DNA of 64,000 nt from an uncultured Pantoea sp. GTDB taxonomy: Bacteria > Pseudomonadota > Gammaproteobacteria > Enterobacterales > Enterobacteriaceae. Position numbers and translations under genes: made by a program. Where the stretch lies: the NCBI GenBank assembly GCA_913778495.1, contig CAJYVD010000034.1, positions 62,001 through 126,000 of the forward strand, in the 5' to 3' direction. Below the pieces are notes generated by a model. That model made no database searches. It was not told where the DNA came from and saw only the letters and a program-made list of their open reading frames with translations. Positions within the stretch are counted from its first letter, which is position 1, and each line of letters starts with the position of its first letter. Below are positions 49,709 to 61,005 of this stretch, one piece after another.

Positions 49709-49743
49709 CGTGAATCACGTCACATCAATGAAAGCGGTTACAT
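49709..49743 (-). promoter_or_regulatory. galS control region: CRP site and gal operator
   Basis: CGTGA-ATCACG-TCACA at 49709-49724 matches nine of ten CRP bases. ATGAAAGCGGTTACAT at 49728-49743 matches 14 of 16 gal operator positions. A second CRP-like half-site TGTGA lies at 49760-49764. This supports autoregulation and catabolite control of galS. Confidence 0.7.
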
Positions 49744-49773
49744 GCAAATCTGTAACCTTTGTGATGCAGGTCA

Positions 49774-50934
49774 TTATCTGATTGACGAGGATGCGGCAGA
49801 TTTCCCAGCGACCTTATGCGTGAGCTGACGCCACAGCCACTCCATCGGACCCTGACGAAAGGTGCGCAACCATAGCACGGAAAAGAGGATATTAACCAGC
49901 CAGATGGCAGGTACCAGCGCCAGCAGCGTCAGGCGGTCAAATTTCATAAACAGATCAAAGCGGTAAAACAGCGTAGTGCAGATCAGGGTCTGCAGCAGGT
50001 AGTTGCTGAGCGCCATGCGTCCCACGCACTGAATGGCACGACTGATGCGGGTCGCGCCGATGTGCGGCCATAGCGCGAAGCAGAGTGCGGCATAGCCGAG
50101 GCTGATTAGCGGGCTGGCGAGATCGCGCGGCAGCTGCAGGTAAAACCCGCTGTAGCGAAAGTCCCATGCCAACCACCACTGCCCTACAATGCCCGGTAGC
50201 GCGATCAGCCAACCTACCGTCAGCAGCAGCGCCGCGGCGCGTCGATAGTGCTGGACGCTAAACTCCCCTTTCAGCCAGCCGCTGCGCAGCAGCGCGCCGC
50301 CGATGAGCATCAGTCCGGCCAGCTGCCAGCCGTACTGCGCGGCGAGCGCCATTAGCCCTGACGAGAGCTGTTGAAGTCGGTTTTGCACCGCTTCCCAGCC
50401 GCCCTGCACTTTCCAAAAATGTTCGTATTCCAGGGTCGCAGCACCCGGCAGCCAGTTTTGCGGCGCGGTTGGACTGGAAACGACACCAAAAGCCAGCAGT
50501 GCGCCACAGCCCATAAGATAGAGCAGCGCGCCGGTTTGCAGCAGCGCCCGGTTAGAGGGAACGTCGCGCAGCATGCGCCAGACGATCAGTCCGATCACGC
50601 CGTAGTCCAGCAGGATATCGCCATCCCAGAGAAACACTGCGTGCGTGAAACCCAGCAGCACCAGCAGCGTCAGGCGAGCGGTGATCCAGCGCGTGCCGCG
50701 CGCTGACTGCAATGCCAGTCCGGCACCAAACAGCAGCGCGAACAGCGTTAAAAATTTGAGCTGCGCCAGGGCATCCATCATCGCCCATGTCCAGGCGTCG
50801 GAAAGAGAGACGCTGCCCTGCCATGCCGGATTAAGATAAGCCGCTGACGGCAAGCCAAACGCCACGATGTTCAGCAGTAAAATGCCGAGAATGGCGCAGC
50901 CACGAATAAAATCCAGCGCAAGATAGCGTTGCAT
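49774..50934 (-). CDS. yeiB: DUF418 membrane protein YeiB
   Basis: A 386-residue membrane protein (E. coli 385) with about ten hydrophobic segments. The N-terminal motif LDFIRGCAILGILLLNI and the C-terminal DUF418 block (GRMALSNYLLQTLICTTLFY) are typical. Function is unknown; the fold is related to membrane acyltransferases. It is downstream of folE (45 bp) with a terminator between, as in E. coli. Confidence 0.92.
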   Translation of the reverse strand: MQRYLALDFIRGCAILGILLLNIVAFGLPSAAYLNPAWQGSVSLSDAWTWAMMDALAQLKFLTLFALLFGAGLALQSARGTRWITARLTLLVLLGFTHAVFLWDGDILLDYGVIGLIVWRMLRDVPSNRALLQTGALLYLMGCGALLAFGVVSSPTAPQNWLPGAATLEYEHFWKVQGGWEAVQNRLQQLSSGLMALAAQYGWQLAGLMLIGGALLRSGWLKGEFSVQHYRRAAALLLTVGWLIALPGIVGQWWLAWDFRYSGFYLQLPRDLASPLISLGYAALCFALWPHIGATRISRAIQCVGRMALSNYLLQTLICTTLFYRFDLFMKFDRLTLLALVPAIWLVNILFSVLWLRTFRQGPMEWLWRQLTHKVAGKSAASSSIR

Positions 50935-50948
50935 GCGAGCCTTAGGCG

Positions 50949-50973
50949 TAAAAAAGGCGGCTGGAGTGCCGCC
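50949..50973 (-). terminator. Intrinsic terminator of folE
   Basis: GGCGGC (50956-50961) pairs with GCCGCC (50968-50973), followed on the minus strand by TTTTTT at 50955-50950. It separates folE from yeiB. Confidence 0.82.
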
Positions 50974-50979
50974 CGAAGA

Positions 50980-51645
50980 TCAGCTGTGACGCACCGCGCG
51001 CAGGAACTCCTGACGCGTGTTCTGGCTGGATTTAAACAGGCCGCCAAGCGACGTGGTGGTGGTGGCGCTGGTGGCGTCTTTCACCCCGCGCGCTTTAACG
51101 CAGTAGTGCACGGCGTCAATCGATACCGCCACGTTGTTGGTGCCGAGCAGCGTTTGCAGCGCCACCAGTACCTGCTGGGTCAAGCGCTCTTGCACCTGCG
51201 GACGCTGGGCGAAAAACTGCACGATGCGGTTGATTTTAGACAGGCCGATCACCTTGTCTTTCGGGATATACGCGACCGTGGCTTTGCCGTCGATAATCAC
51301 AAAGTGGTGCTCACAGGTGCTGGTCAGCGTGATATCGCGCACCGTCACCATCTCATCCACCTTCATCTTATTTTCGATCACGGTGATTTTTGGGAAGTTG
51401 GCGTAGTCCAGGCCGGAAAAGATCTCATCCACATACATTTTGGCAATGCGATGCGGTGTTTCCATCAGGCTATCGTCGTTCAGATCCAAATTCAGTAGCT
51501 GCATGATTTGGGTCATGTGATCGGCGATTTCGCGCTTGCGGGTTTCGTCATCCATTTCGCGCACCGGGGCGCGCAGCGGCGTTTCCAGGCCACGCGCCAG
51601 TAACGCTTCATGAACCAAGGCGGCTTCCTGACTTAAGGTGCTCAT
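50980..51645 (-). CDS. folE: GTP cyclohydrolase I
   Basis: A 221-residue GTP cyclohydrolase I (E. coli 222) started at ATG 51645 ([16 protein letters not shown]); an upstream frame extension lacks homology. Zinc ligands are C111, H114 and C182 (STCEHHF and VHYCVK), and [18 protein letters not shown] is conserved. It makes 7,8-dihydroneopterin triphosphate from GTP, the first step of folate synthesis. A large perfect hairpin lies 61 bp upstream of its start codon. Confidence 0.97.
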   Translation of the reverse strand: MSTLSQEAALVHEALLARGLETPLRAPVREMDDETRKREIADHMTQIMQLLNLDLNDDSLMETPHRIAKMYVDEIFSGLDYANFPKITVIENKMKVDEMVTVRDITLTSTCEHHFVIIDGKATVAYIPKDKVIGLSKINRIVQFFAQRPQVQERLTQQVLVALQTLLGTNNVAVSIDAVHYCVKARGVKDATSATTTTSLGGLFKSSQNTRQEFLRAVRHS

Positions 51646-51705
51646 CGTACTTTCTCTCCGGCTGGTGATGCACCCGCGGCACACAGCCTGCGGGGGAAAT
51701 TCTGA

Positions 51706-51732
51706 GCGCGTATTGTGAAACACAATACGCGC
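51706..51732. repeat. Perfect 12-bp inverted repeat upstream of folE
   Basis: GCGCGTATTGTG (51706-51717) and CACAATACGCGC (51721-51732) are perfect mirror arms around AAA. No T-run is present on either side. It may end the MFS transcript, structure the folE leader, or be an operator for a dimeric regulator. Confidence 0.6.
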
Positions 51733-51770
51733 GTAATCCAGCAATCAATCCGATTGGACAGGATCGCGAT

Positions 51771-52901
51771 TTAGCGCGTCGTGCGGCGCATCACCAGCGC
51801 ACCCGCGACCAGTAAGCCGATCGCGGCCACCCAGAGCGCGGGATCGAGCCGCTGCCACAAGGAGGTGGCAATCCATGACAGTAGCGGTCCGCCCAGCTGG
51901 CCCAGCGCGTAGCCGGTGGTGAGCAACCCCGCCAGGTAGCGCGCATGCTGCGGCGCCAGCTCGCGGCCATATTGCAGCGCCATCTGCACCACGCATAAAA
52001 AGCCGCCGCCCACCAGCAGCGCGCCTGTCAGCAGTCCCGCCAGGCCAGGAAGCATCAGCGCCGCCATCACGCCCAGCGCCTGCGTCCACAGTACCAGCGC
52101 CAGTCGCAGATGCGTACTGCCCCAGCGGCGCGTCAGGATCCCCAGCGCAATGCCGACCACCGACGCGCCGCCGAACACCGGCCAGACAAACTGGGCAAAG
52201 GCGCTATCGGGAAAACGCGCCGCCGCCATTTGCGACAAAAACGTGGCGGGCAGAATATAGCCGAAACCTGCCAGGCTATAGCTCAGCACCAGGCGTTTAA
52301 GATCGCCGTTCAGTACCAGCGGCGCGGGCGCTTCGCGGGGGCGATGCAACTGCCCGGTGCGCGGTAGAAAGCGCGCTATGACCGCAATCAATAACAACGC
52401 CATGACGCCATAGGTTGCCCAGGCGACGGCAGCGCTGACGCCGCTGGCATGCATCACCACGGCAACGATACCACTGAGGAAAATGCCGGTGCCGGGGCCG
52501 GCAAACACCGCCGCAGACAGCCCCGGCCGCCCGTGATGGTGCAGCTGCTCATTGCTCCAGGCCGCCACCAGCACCAGCGCCCAGCCGCTGGCGCAGCCAA
52601 TGAGAAAGCGAATCAGGCCGTGCAGCCACGGTCCACTGACGCAGGCGGAGAGCAGCGTCAGCGCTACCGCGCCCCATACGCCCGCCTGCAGTCGCCACTC
52701 CACGCGGCGCCGCGCGCGCATGGCGTCGAACGATCCGCAGAGATAGCCGAGATAGTTGAACGCCGCCACCAGGCTAGCGCTGCTCAGGGTCAGCTGATGA
52801 TCGTGAATCATCAGCGGCACCTGCGGCGTAAAGGCAAACCGACCAATTCCCATTGCCACCACTAAACTTAAGAACGCGCTCAGCGCGACGCGAAATGCCA
52901 T
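51771..52901 (-). CDS. MFS transporter, YbfB/YjiJ family
   Basis: A 376-residue MFS-type protein with 11 to 12 hydrophobic segments, started at ATG 52901 behind GAGG; a longer frame adds 20 residues without homology. The N-terminus MAFRVALSAFLSLVVAMGIG RFAFTP is typical of the YbfB/YjiJ group. Substrate unknown. It is divergent from a LysR gene, and an operator-like palindrome lies between them, so it is probably that regulator's target. Confidence 0.85.
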   Translation of the reverse strand: MAFRVALSAFLSLVVAMGIGRFAFTPQVPLMIHDHQLTLSSASLVAAFNYLGYLCGSFDAMRARRRVEWRLQAGVWGAVALTLLSACVSGPWLHGLIRFLIGCASGWALVLVAAWSNEQLHHHGRPGLSAAVFAGPGTGIFLSGIVAVVMHASGVSAAVAWATYGVMALLLIAVIARFLPRTGQLHRPREAPAPLVLNGDLKRLVLSYSLAGFGYILPATFLSQMAAARFPDSAFAQFVWPVFGGASVVGIALGILTRRWGSTHLRLALVLWTQALGVMAALMLPGLAGLLTGALLVGGGFLCVVQMALQYGRELAPQHARYLAGLLTTGYALGQLGGPLLSWIATSLWQRLDPALWVAAIGLLVAGALVMRRTTR

Positions 52902-52953
52902 TCCGACCTCAAAGACATGTGATTGACCCTTGCCAGCAGTATGCCGGATGCTT

Positions 52954-52974
52954 ATACTCACGAAAAGTGAATAT
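52954..52974. promoter_or_regulatory. LysR-type operator between MFS and LysR genes
   Basis: ATACTCAC (52954-52961) and GTGAATAT (52967-52974) match at seven of eight positions as an inverted repeat with a five-base centre and contain a T-N11-A pattern. It lies midway in the 103-bp divergent region. Confidence 0.5.
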
Positions 52975-53004
52975 TATTAACAAAGTTGTTTACGAGGAGA
53001 GAAT

Positions 53005-55084
<2,080 letters not shown>

Positions 55085-55096
55085 GCAGGAGGCGTA

Positions 55097-55939
55097 ATGA
55101 CTGGCAATCTGGAGCTGTTGGAAGAGCACCGTATTTTTGGCGGCTGGCAGCAGCGCTGGCGTCACCCGTCAGCCGTGCTGAACTGCCCGATGACGTTTAG
55201 CATCTTTCTGCCGCCGCCAAAGCAGGATACGCCGCCACCGGTGGTGTGGTTTCTGGCGGGATTGACCTGTAACGACGAAAACTTCACCACCAAAGCGGGC
55301 GCGCAGCGCGTGGCCGCCGAGTTGGGGCTGGTGTTGATCATGCCCGATACCAGTCCACGCGGTGATGCCGTCGCGGATGACAGCGGTTACGATTTGGGGC
55401 AAGGCGCGGGTTTCTACCTCAACGCGACGCAACAGCCGTGGGCGACCCATTACCGGATGTTCGATTATCTCAGCGCGGAGCTGCCGGCGCTGGTGGCGGA
55501 TAATTTCAAGGTAAGCGATCGTCAGTCGATCATGGGCCATTCGATGGGAGGACACGGCGCGCTGGTGCTGGCGCTGCGGCTCGGGGGGCGCTTCGCCTCC
55601 GCCTCGGCTTTCGCGCCGATTGTTAATCCGATGGAAGTGCCGTGGGGACAAAAAGCGTTTGCGGCCTATCTGGGTGAAGATCGCAGCACGTGGCGTGAGT
55701 GGGACAGCTGCTGGCTGATGCAAAACGTCGAGCAGCGTCTGCCGCTGCTGATCGATCAGGGCGATGGCGATCAGTTCCTCGCCGATCAGCTGCGCCCCGA
55801 GCAGTTAGACGCGGTGGCGCAGTCGCAGGGTTGTCCCTTCACGCTGCGCATTCAGCCAGGCTATGACCACAGCTATTTCTTCATCGCCAGTTTTGTTGAA
55901 GATCACTTGCGCTTCCATGCGAAGCACCTGTTAATCTAA
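55097..55939 (+). CDS. yeiG: S-formylglutathione hydrolase (YeiG type)
   Basis: A 280-residue esterase-D-family hydrolase (E. coli YeiG 278). The nucleophile is Ser149 in GHSMGGHG; a late Asp (DQGDGDQF) and His (YDHSYFF) complete the triad. It hydrolyses S-formylglutathione to formate and glutathione. It lies 12 bp after frmA with its own GGAGG-like ribosome site. In E. coli yeiG lies alone at this locus and frmAB is elsewhere, so here both steps are joined. Confidence 0.95.
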   Translation: MTGNLELLEEHRIFGGWQQRWRHPSAVLNCPMTFSIFLPPPKQDTPPPVVWFLAGLTCNDENFTTKAGAQRVAAELGLVLIMPDTSPRGDAVADDSGYDLGQGAGFYLNATQQPWATHYRMFDYLSAELPALVADNFKVSDRQSIMGHSMGGHGALVLALRLGGRFASASAFAPIVNPMEVPWGQKAFAAYLGEDRSTWREWDSCWLMQNVEQRLPLLIDQGDGDQFLADQLRPEQLDAVAQSQGCPFTLRIQPGYDHSYFFIASFVEDHLRFHAKHLLI

Positions 55940-55948
55940 GCCGTGACT

Positions 55949-55974
55949 TGGGCGCGCCGCACATGGCGCGCCCA
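55949..55974. terminator. Hairpin between convergent yeiG and the ABC ATPase gene
   Basis: TGGGCGCGCC (55949-55958) and GGCGCGCCCA (55965-55974) form a perfect 10-bp GC stem with a six-base loop. There is no T-run. It sits exactly between the two stop codons. Confidence 0.55.
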
Positions 55975-55976
55975 GC

Positions 55977-56765
55977 TTAGACCAGCGACTCCGCAACCAG
56001 CCCGTCTATCATCACCTGCGGCATCCCTTTCGAACAATGCTCAATGCGGCCACGCACACCGTACACGTGCGCCAGCGTTTCAGCCGTGATCACCTCGGCC
56101 GGCGCGCCCTGCGCTTGCAGCGCGCCGTCTTTCAGCATCAGCGCGTGATCGGCGTGGCGCAGCGCGATGTTGATGTCATGCACTACCACCACTGTGACCA
56201 TGTTTCTCAGGCGCGTTTCACGACGCACCAGATCCATCACGTGGAACTGGTAATTCAGGTCCAGCGCGCTGAGCGGCTCATCCAGCAGCAGCAGTTCAGG
56301 GCGACGGATCAGCGACTGCGCCAGCCCGACCAGCTGTTTTTGACCGCCCGACAGCTGGTCAAGGTAGCGCATCGCCAAATGCGCAATGCCAAGCTGCTCC
56401 AGCAGATGCATGATTTCCGCTTCGCTGGATGCGCTGTGCAAGCCGCCAGACGCGCGCTGGGCAACGATAATCGATTCCAGAACGTGCAAATGCACACCCG
56501 CTGGCAAACTTTGCGGCAGATAAACCACCCGCTGCGCCCTTTTGCTAAACGGCTGGCACATCAGCTCTTCGCCGTTTAACCACAGCTCGCCCTGCCCTTT
56601 GCTCAAACCGGCCAGCGCGCGCAGCAGCGTTGATTTACCGCAGCCGTTAGGGCCGAGCAGCACGGTGATGCGGCCACGCGGCAGCGGCGTAATGCTGAGA
56701 TCGTCGATGACGTTGCGTTTGGGATAACCGGCGTGGAAATGACGCAGTTGTAAACCCTGTTCCAT
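55977..56765 (-). CDS. Iron-type ABC transporter ATP-binding protein (FecE/FepC family)
   Basis: A 262-residue ABC ATPase: Walker A GPNGCGKST at about 38-46, Q-loop YLPQSL, signature LSGGQKQLVGLAQ, Walker B LLLLDEPLSALD and H-loop VVVHDINIAL. The order ISN-type helical region and length match FecE/FepC-type importers of ferric siderophores, heme or vitamin B12. Its start codon shares a base with the stop of the permease gene, so the two are coupled. Iron is inferred from family and from the Fur box upstream. Confidence 0.88.
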   Translation of the reverse strand: MEQGLQLRHFHAGYPKRNVIDDLSITPLPRGRITVLLGPNGCGKSTLLRALAGLSKGQGELWLNGEELMCQPFSKRAQRVVYLPQSLPAGVHLHVLESIIVAQRASGGLHSASSEAEIMHLLEQLGIAHLAMRYLDQLSGGQKQLVGLAQSLIRRPELLLLDEPLSALDLNYQFHVMDLVRRETRLRNMVTVVVVHDINIALRHADHALMLKDGALQAQGAPAEVITAETLAHVYGVRGRIEHCSKGMPQVMIDGLVAESLV

Positions 56766-57844
56766 CAGACGCTCCCCCGGTGGCGCAGAATAATACTCAA
56801 GAAGAACGGCACCCCGACCAGGGAGGTCACAATGCCCACCGGAATGATGACTCCCGGAATCAGGTTTTTCGACGCGACCGAGGCCAGCGACAGCACCAGC
56901 GCCCCCACCAGCGCACTCGCCGGCAGATAATAGCGGTGGTCTTCGCCAAACATCATGCGGGCAATGTGCGGAGCCACCAGTCCGATAAAGCCGATGGGGC
57001 CGACAAACGCAACCGCCAACGCGGAGAGAATACTGATGCGCAGCAGCGTCGCCAGACGCAGGCGACGCACATCAATCCCAAAGCTTACGGCGCGGTCTTC
57101 CCCAAGGCGCAGCGCCGTGAGTTTCCAGCTGCTGAGCAGGGAAAAAGGAATCAGGATGGCAAACGCGGCGGTGAGCACGCCCAGCTTCTCCCACGAGGCG
57201 CGCGCGAGACTGCCCATGGTCCAGAACACCAAGCCCTGTAAGGTATCTTCGCTGGCGATAAACTGCATCATTGAGACCAGCGCGTTAAACGTGAAGACCA
57301 GCGCAATGCCAAACAGCACCACGCCGGAGGTTGAGACTTTGGTCCAGCGCGTTACCGCGTCCAGCATCAGGGCCGCGAAAAGGGCGAACACAAAGGCATT
57401 GGCGGAGATAAACCACTGATCGGGAATACCGGGAATGCCAATGCCAAGAATGATCGCCAGCGCAGCACCAAATGCCGCCGCCGACGAGACGCCCAAGGTA
57501 AAAGGACTGGCGAGGGGGTTATTCAGGATGGTTTGCATTTCCGCCCCGGCCAGGCCGAGCGAGCAGCCCACCACCACCGCCATCAGCGCGTAGGGCAAGC
57601 GGATATCCCAGACGATCACGCGCGTCCCGGCGTCCATGGTATCAGGCTGCGTTAAGGTTTGCCACAGGGTGTCCAGCGACAGGCCGGCAGGGCCCAGCGT
57701 GAAATCAAGAACAACGGAGGCCAGTATCATCAGGACCAAAACGCCTATCATCAGCAGGCGCTGACGCAGAATCTGACGATAATGCGTCATGGTTTCAGCT
57801 TCGCGGCGATTATCCGCCATGAGCGCGGAGTCCGTGGTATGCAT
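56765..57844 (-). CDS. Iron-type ABC transporter permease (FecCD family)
   Basis: A 359-residue FecCD-family permease with nine to ten hydrophobic segments. Signature blocks are GAEMQTILNNPLASPFTLG, LGEDRAVSFGIDVRRLR and VAFVGPIGFIGLVAPHIARM. The start is ATG 57844, with AGGA six bases upstream. Members form homo- or heterodimeric pores for siderophores or B12. A Fur-box-like palindrome lies 53 bp upstream. No periplasmic binding protein gene is next to the pair. Confidence 0.9.
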   Translation of the reverse strand: MHTTDSALMADNRREAETMTHYRQILRQRLLMIGVLVLMILASVVLDFTLGPAGLSLDTLWQTLTQPDTMDAGTRVIVWDIRLPYALMAVVVGCSLGLAGAEMQTILNNPLASPFTLGVSSAAAFGAALAIILGIGIPGIPDQWFISANAFVFALFAALMLDAVTRWTKVSTSGVVLFGIALVFTFNALVSMMQFIASEDTLQGLVFWTMGSLARASWEKLGVLTAAFAILIPFSLLSSWKLTALRLGEDRAVSFGIDVRRLRLATLLRISILSALAVAFVGPIGFIGLVAPHIARMMFGEDHRYYLPASALVGALVLSLASVASKNLIPGVIIPVGIVTSLVGVPFFLSIILRHRGSV

Positions 57845-57896
57845 TTTTCATCCTGTTTCTTGTCGAAATCGTAACGGCTGCCACAATAGTCCAGGT

Positions 57897-57915
57897 GATA
57901 ATAATTATCAATTAT
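57897..57915 (-). promoter_or_regulatory. Fur box upstream of the ABC permease gene
   Basis: GATAAT-A-ATTATC at 57897-57909 is a perfect 6-1-6 palindrome, extended by AATTAT. It matches 13 of 19 positions of the classical Fur consensus. It overlaps an A/T-rich promoter region, so iron repression of the ABC pair is likely. Confidence 0.7.
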
Positions 57916-57968
57916 AACAGTGTTACAAATCCCAAAAAAAGCGGGAGAGCCAGCCGATCGTGCGGCGC

Positions 57969-57996
57969 TAAAAACGCGGCCTCGGCCGCGTTTTTA
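57969..57996. terminator. Intrinsic terminator of lysP
   Basis: An A-run, a GC stem (ACGCGG with CCGCGT as the closing pairs), and a T-run on both strands, at 57970-57995. It ends lysP on the minus strand and could also block reading from the ABC promoter region. Confidence 0.82.
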
Positions 57997-57999
57997 AGA

Positions 58000-59466
58000 T
58001 CACTCTTTGAAGACAGGAAACTCCATTTCACTGTATTTCACGATGCGCGTGCGGCGCACCAGCCGATAGGCGAGCCAGATCAACAGGAACAGCGGAATGC
58101 CGATATAGGTTGCCGCTACGCTGTACCAGTCAATGGTGTCGTTGAGAAACGCCTGATAGTTTTGGCCCAGCGTAATAACCAAACACAGCACAAAGGCAAA
58201 AATCGGGCCCAGCGGAAAGAAGCCGGAGCGATATGGCAGGTCGGCAACGTCATTGCCCTGCGCGATATAGCCGCGACGGAAGCGATAGTGGCTAATGGCG
58301 ATGCCCAGCCAGGCGATGAAGCCGGTCATGCCGGAAGTGTTTAGCAGCCACAGATAGACTTCCTGGTTGCCGAACTTCGAGCTGAGGAAGCAGAGCGTCG
58401 CCACCACCGTCGTGGCGATCAGCGCGTTGCGCGGTACACCGCCTTTAGAGAGACGGGCAAACAGGCGCGGCGCCTTCCCTTCCAGCGCGAGGTTATACAG
58501 CATACGCGTTGAGGCATACATGCCGGAGTTGCCCGCCGACAGCACCGCCGTCAGGATTACCGCGTTCATCACCGCCGCGGCCGAGAGCAAACCGGCGTTC
58601 TTAAATACCAGCGTAAACGGGCTGACGCTGATGTCGGTGACATCGTTATGCAACAGCTGCGGATCGGTGTAAGGCAGAATCAGGCTGATAATCAAAATGG
58701 CAAAGATGTAAAACAGCAGAATACGCCAGAATACTTGCCGTACCGCGCGCGGGATGTTTTTCGCCGGATCTTCTGATTCGCCTGCGGCAATGCCGATAAG
58801 CTCAGTGCCCTGGAACGAGAAGCCGACAATCATCGCCACGCCTATCATCGCCGCAAAACCGCCGGCAAAGGGCGCTTCGCCCACCGTCCAGTTGTGCCAG
58901 CCCGCGTGCTCTGCGCCGCGCAGGATGCCGGTAATCATCAGCACGCCCACCACGATGAAAATCACCACGGTAACCACTTTAATCAGTGAGAACCAATATT
59001 CGGCTTCGCCAAAGCCTTTGACCGAAATAACGTTGAGTAAAAACATCAGGCCGAGGAACAGCGCGCTCCAGATCCAGCCGGGCGTGTCCGGGAACCAGTA
59101 ATTCATCACCAGTTGAGAGGCCACCAGATCTACCGCGATAGTCACCGCCCAGTTGTACCAGTAGTTCCAGCCCAGCGCGAAGCCAAAGCCTTCTTCGACA
59201 TATTTGGCGCCGTAAGTTGCGAAGGAACCGGAAACCGGCATGAAGGCGGCTAATTCGCCGAGGCTGGTCATCAGGAAGTAGACCATCAAGCCAATCAGCG
59301 CATAGGAGAGCAATGCTCCGCCGGGGCCGGCTTGGGAGATTGTCGCACCGGAGGCCACAAACAGCCCTGTGCCAATCGAACCGCCAATGGCGATCATGGT
59401 GAGGTGACGCGCTTTTAAGGCTCGGCGCAGGCCAGGTTGTTGTGTTGTTTTTGTGTCATTATGCAT
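58000..59466 (-). CDS. lysP: Lysine-specific permease LysP
   Basis: A 488-residue amino acid permease with twelve hydrophobic segments (E. coli 489), nearly collinear with LysP from TKTTQQPGLRRALKARHLTM. The APC motif GGSIGTGLFVASG is in TM1. It imports lysine with protons and, in E. coli, also restrains CadC when lysine is absent. A -10 TACAAT lies at 59506-59501 with a poor -35, consistent with ArgP activation. The gene is between the ABC pair and yeiE. Confidence 0.97.
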   Translation of the reverse strand: MHNDTKTTQQPGLRRALKARHLTMIAIGGSIGTGLFVASGATISQAGPGGALLSYALIGLMVYFLMTSLGELAAFMPVSGSFATYGAKYVEEGFGFALGWNYWYNWAVTIAVDLVASQLVMNYWFPDTPGWIWSALFLGLMFLLNVISVKGFGEAEYWFSLIKVVTVVIFIVVGVLMITGILRGAEHAGWHNWTVGEAPFAGGFAAMIGVAMIVGFSFQGTELIGIAAGESEDPAKNIPRAVRQVFWRILLFYIFAILIISLILPYTDPQLLHNDVTDISVSPFTLVFKNAGLLSAAAVMNAVILTAVLSAGNSGMYASTRMLYNLALEGKAPRLFARLSKGGVPRNALIATTVVATLCFLSSKFGNQEVYLWLLNTSGMTGFIAWLGIAISHYRFRRGYIAQGNDVADLPYRSGFFPLGPIFAFVLCLVITLGQNYQAFLNDTIDWYSVAATYIGIPLFLLIWLAYRLVRRTRIVKYSEMEFPVFKE

Positions 59467-59590
59467 GTGTAAACGCTATAGCGGATAAAAATAAGGCGCG
59501 ATTGTAGCAGCTAACCCTTAGCTGTATAGCATTCCCAGCGGGTTATTAGTTACCTTCATAATCGCCCGCTGATTATTAGCCCGGACCGGG

Positions 59591-60457
59591 TTATTCCCGG
59601 CAATACGTGAGGAAACGCTGCAGCGCGTTGGACAGGTGCTTTTGCCGATGATGAATACGATAGAGCGTGCGCGTTAGCCGCGGCAGCGGAGCCTTCACCT
59701 CAACCAGCAAGCCGGTATCCAGCAGATCGGTAATGACGCGGCGCGATAGGCAACTGATCCCCATGCCGTGCCGTACCGCGTGTTTGATCGCTTCTGAATT
59801 GCCCAACTCCATGCCGAGTTGGAACGGCGGCAGGTGCGACAGCAGCTGATAATCTACGATTTCTCGCGTACCGGAGCCGCGCTCACGCAGAATCCAGGGC
59901 GCAGCGGCAAGCGTTGCCGACGTCACCGGCTGCTGCAGGATCGCGGCGTCGGGCGCGGCGAAAATCACCAGCTCATCCTCCAGCCACGGCTCACTGATGA
60001 TCTCCGGCTCGTGACACGGCCCTTCAATAAAGCCAATGTCGACGCGAAAATCCGCGACGGCATGGATCACATCCTGGCTGTTGCCGACGCTCAGCTCCAG
60101 CGGCAGGTGGGGGAAATCGCGGCGGTAATGGGCGATCATGCCCGGCAGGAGATAATTGCCAATGGTGCTGCTGGCAAAGAGCCGCACGGCACCGTTGTCT
60201 TCGCTGAACAGCTGTTCGATTTCGCCAGCCTGCTCCAGCAATCCCACCGCGCGCGGATAGAGTAAGCGTCCGTGCTCATTCAGGACCAGACGTTTACCCA
60301 CGCGATCAAACAGCTGCACGCCCAGCTGACCTTCTAAATCCGCCAACGCAGCGCTCACCGCGGATTGCGACAGCGCCAGCACCTGCGAAGCTTGGGTGGT
60401 AGACCCGCTTTTCAGCACTTCGGTGAAGACCTCAATCTGACGCAGCGTGATATGCAA
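59591..60457 (-). CDS. yeiE: LysR-family regulator YeiE
   Basis: A 288-residue LysR regulator (E. coli 293). The helix-turn-helix is [20 protein letters not shown] and onward (residues 6-60), and the effector domain includes [13 protein letters not shown] and [10 protein letters not shown]. In enterics YeiE is linked to sulfite tolerance and iron homeostasis, and normally lies divergent from yeiH. Here yeiH is missing and a DUF1232 gene is upstream on the same strand, nine bases away, with GGAGGA before the yeiE start. Confidence 0.92.
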   Translation of the reverse strand: MHITLRQIEVFTEVLKSGSTTQASQVLALSQSAVSAALADLEGQLGVQLFDRVGKRLVLNEHGRLLYPRAVGLLEQAGEIEQLFSEDNGAVRLFASSTIGNYLLPGMIAHYRRDFPHLPLELSVGNSQDVIHAVADFRVDIGFIEGPCHEPEIISEPWLEDELVIFAAPDAAILQQPVTSATLAAAPWILRERGSGTREIVDYQLLSHLPPFQLGMELGNSEAIKHAVRHGMGISCLSRRVITDLLDTGLLVEVKAPLPRLTRTLYRIHHRQKHLSNALQRFLTYCRE

Positions 60458-60466
60458 GCGTCCTCC

Positions 60467-60844
60467 TTACAGTGCGTAATGCTTAATAAAGTACGCGATA
60501 GCCGCCAGCCACATCAGCACCACTATGGCAAGGCCGCTACGACTGATAATTTTTTTGCCTCGCGCGCGCTGCACCTCGGCCCGTTCCGCACTGCTGATGC
60601 GGATTTCACGCGGCAGCAGGCGCAGCAAAATGATCACCCCGAGCGGCACGATGATCGCATCATCCAGTAACCCCAATACGGGAATAAAATCAGGAATGAG
60701 ATCGATGGGGCTGAGCGCATAGGCCACCACGCCAAACGCCAGTAGCTTAAACCACCACGGCGTGCGCGGATCGCGGCAGGCAAACCACAGCGTCAATACA
60801 TCCCGTTTTATGAGCCGAGCCCAGCGGCGCAAGCGCACGAACAT
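60467..60844 (-). CDS. DUF1232 (YkvA-type) membrane protein
   Basis: A 125-residue protein started at ATG 60844, which has AGAGGA at good spacing; a GTG six codons earlier places that site inside the gene. The DUF1232 motif ALSPIDLIPDFIPVLGLLDD is at about residues 43-62, and a second hydrophobic segment lies near the C-terminus (LAIVVLMWLAAIAYF). Function is unknown. Nine bases separate it from yeiE, suggesting a common transcript. Confidence 0.85.
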   Translation of the reverse strand: MFVRLRRWARLIKRDVLTLWFACRDPRTPWWFKLLAFGVVAYALSPIDLIPDFIPVLGLLDDAIIVPLGVIILLRLLPREIRISSAERAEVQRARGKKIISRSGLAIVVLMWLAAIAYFIKHYAL

Positions 60845-61005
60845 TGCTATTCCTCTTATCACGGCGTGTGGTTGAAAACCTATCGCGTGGGTCGTTAGGG
60901 TATGAAACTGGCAGTACCACGATTGCAGGCGCTACCATACCCTGATGCAGACGGTTCCGCTATGATGAGCGCTTCGTTTCACCTATCGCCCATCAGGAGA
61001 GCGGC

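Noticed and set aside
60898-60942. GGGTATG and CATACCC inverted repeat upstream of nfo
   Set aside because: Seven-base arms 31 bases apart are within what chance gives; no regulator pattern was recognised.
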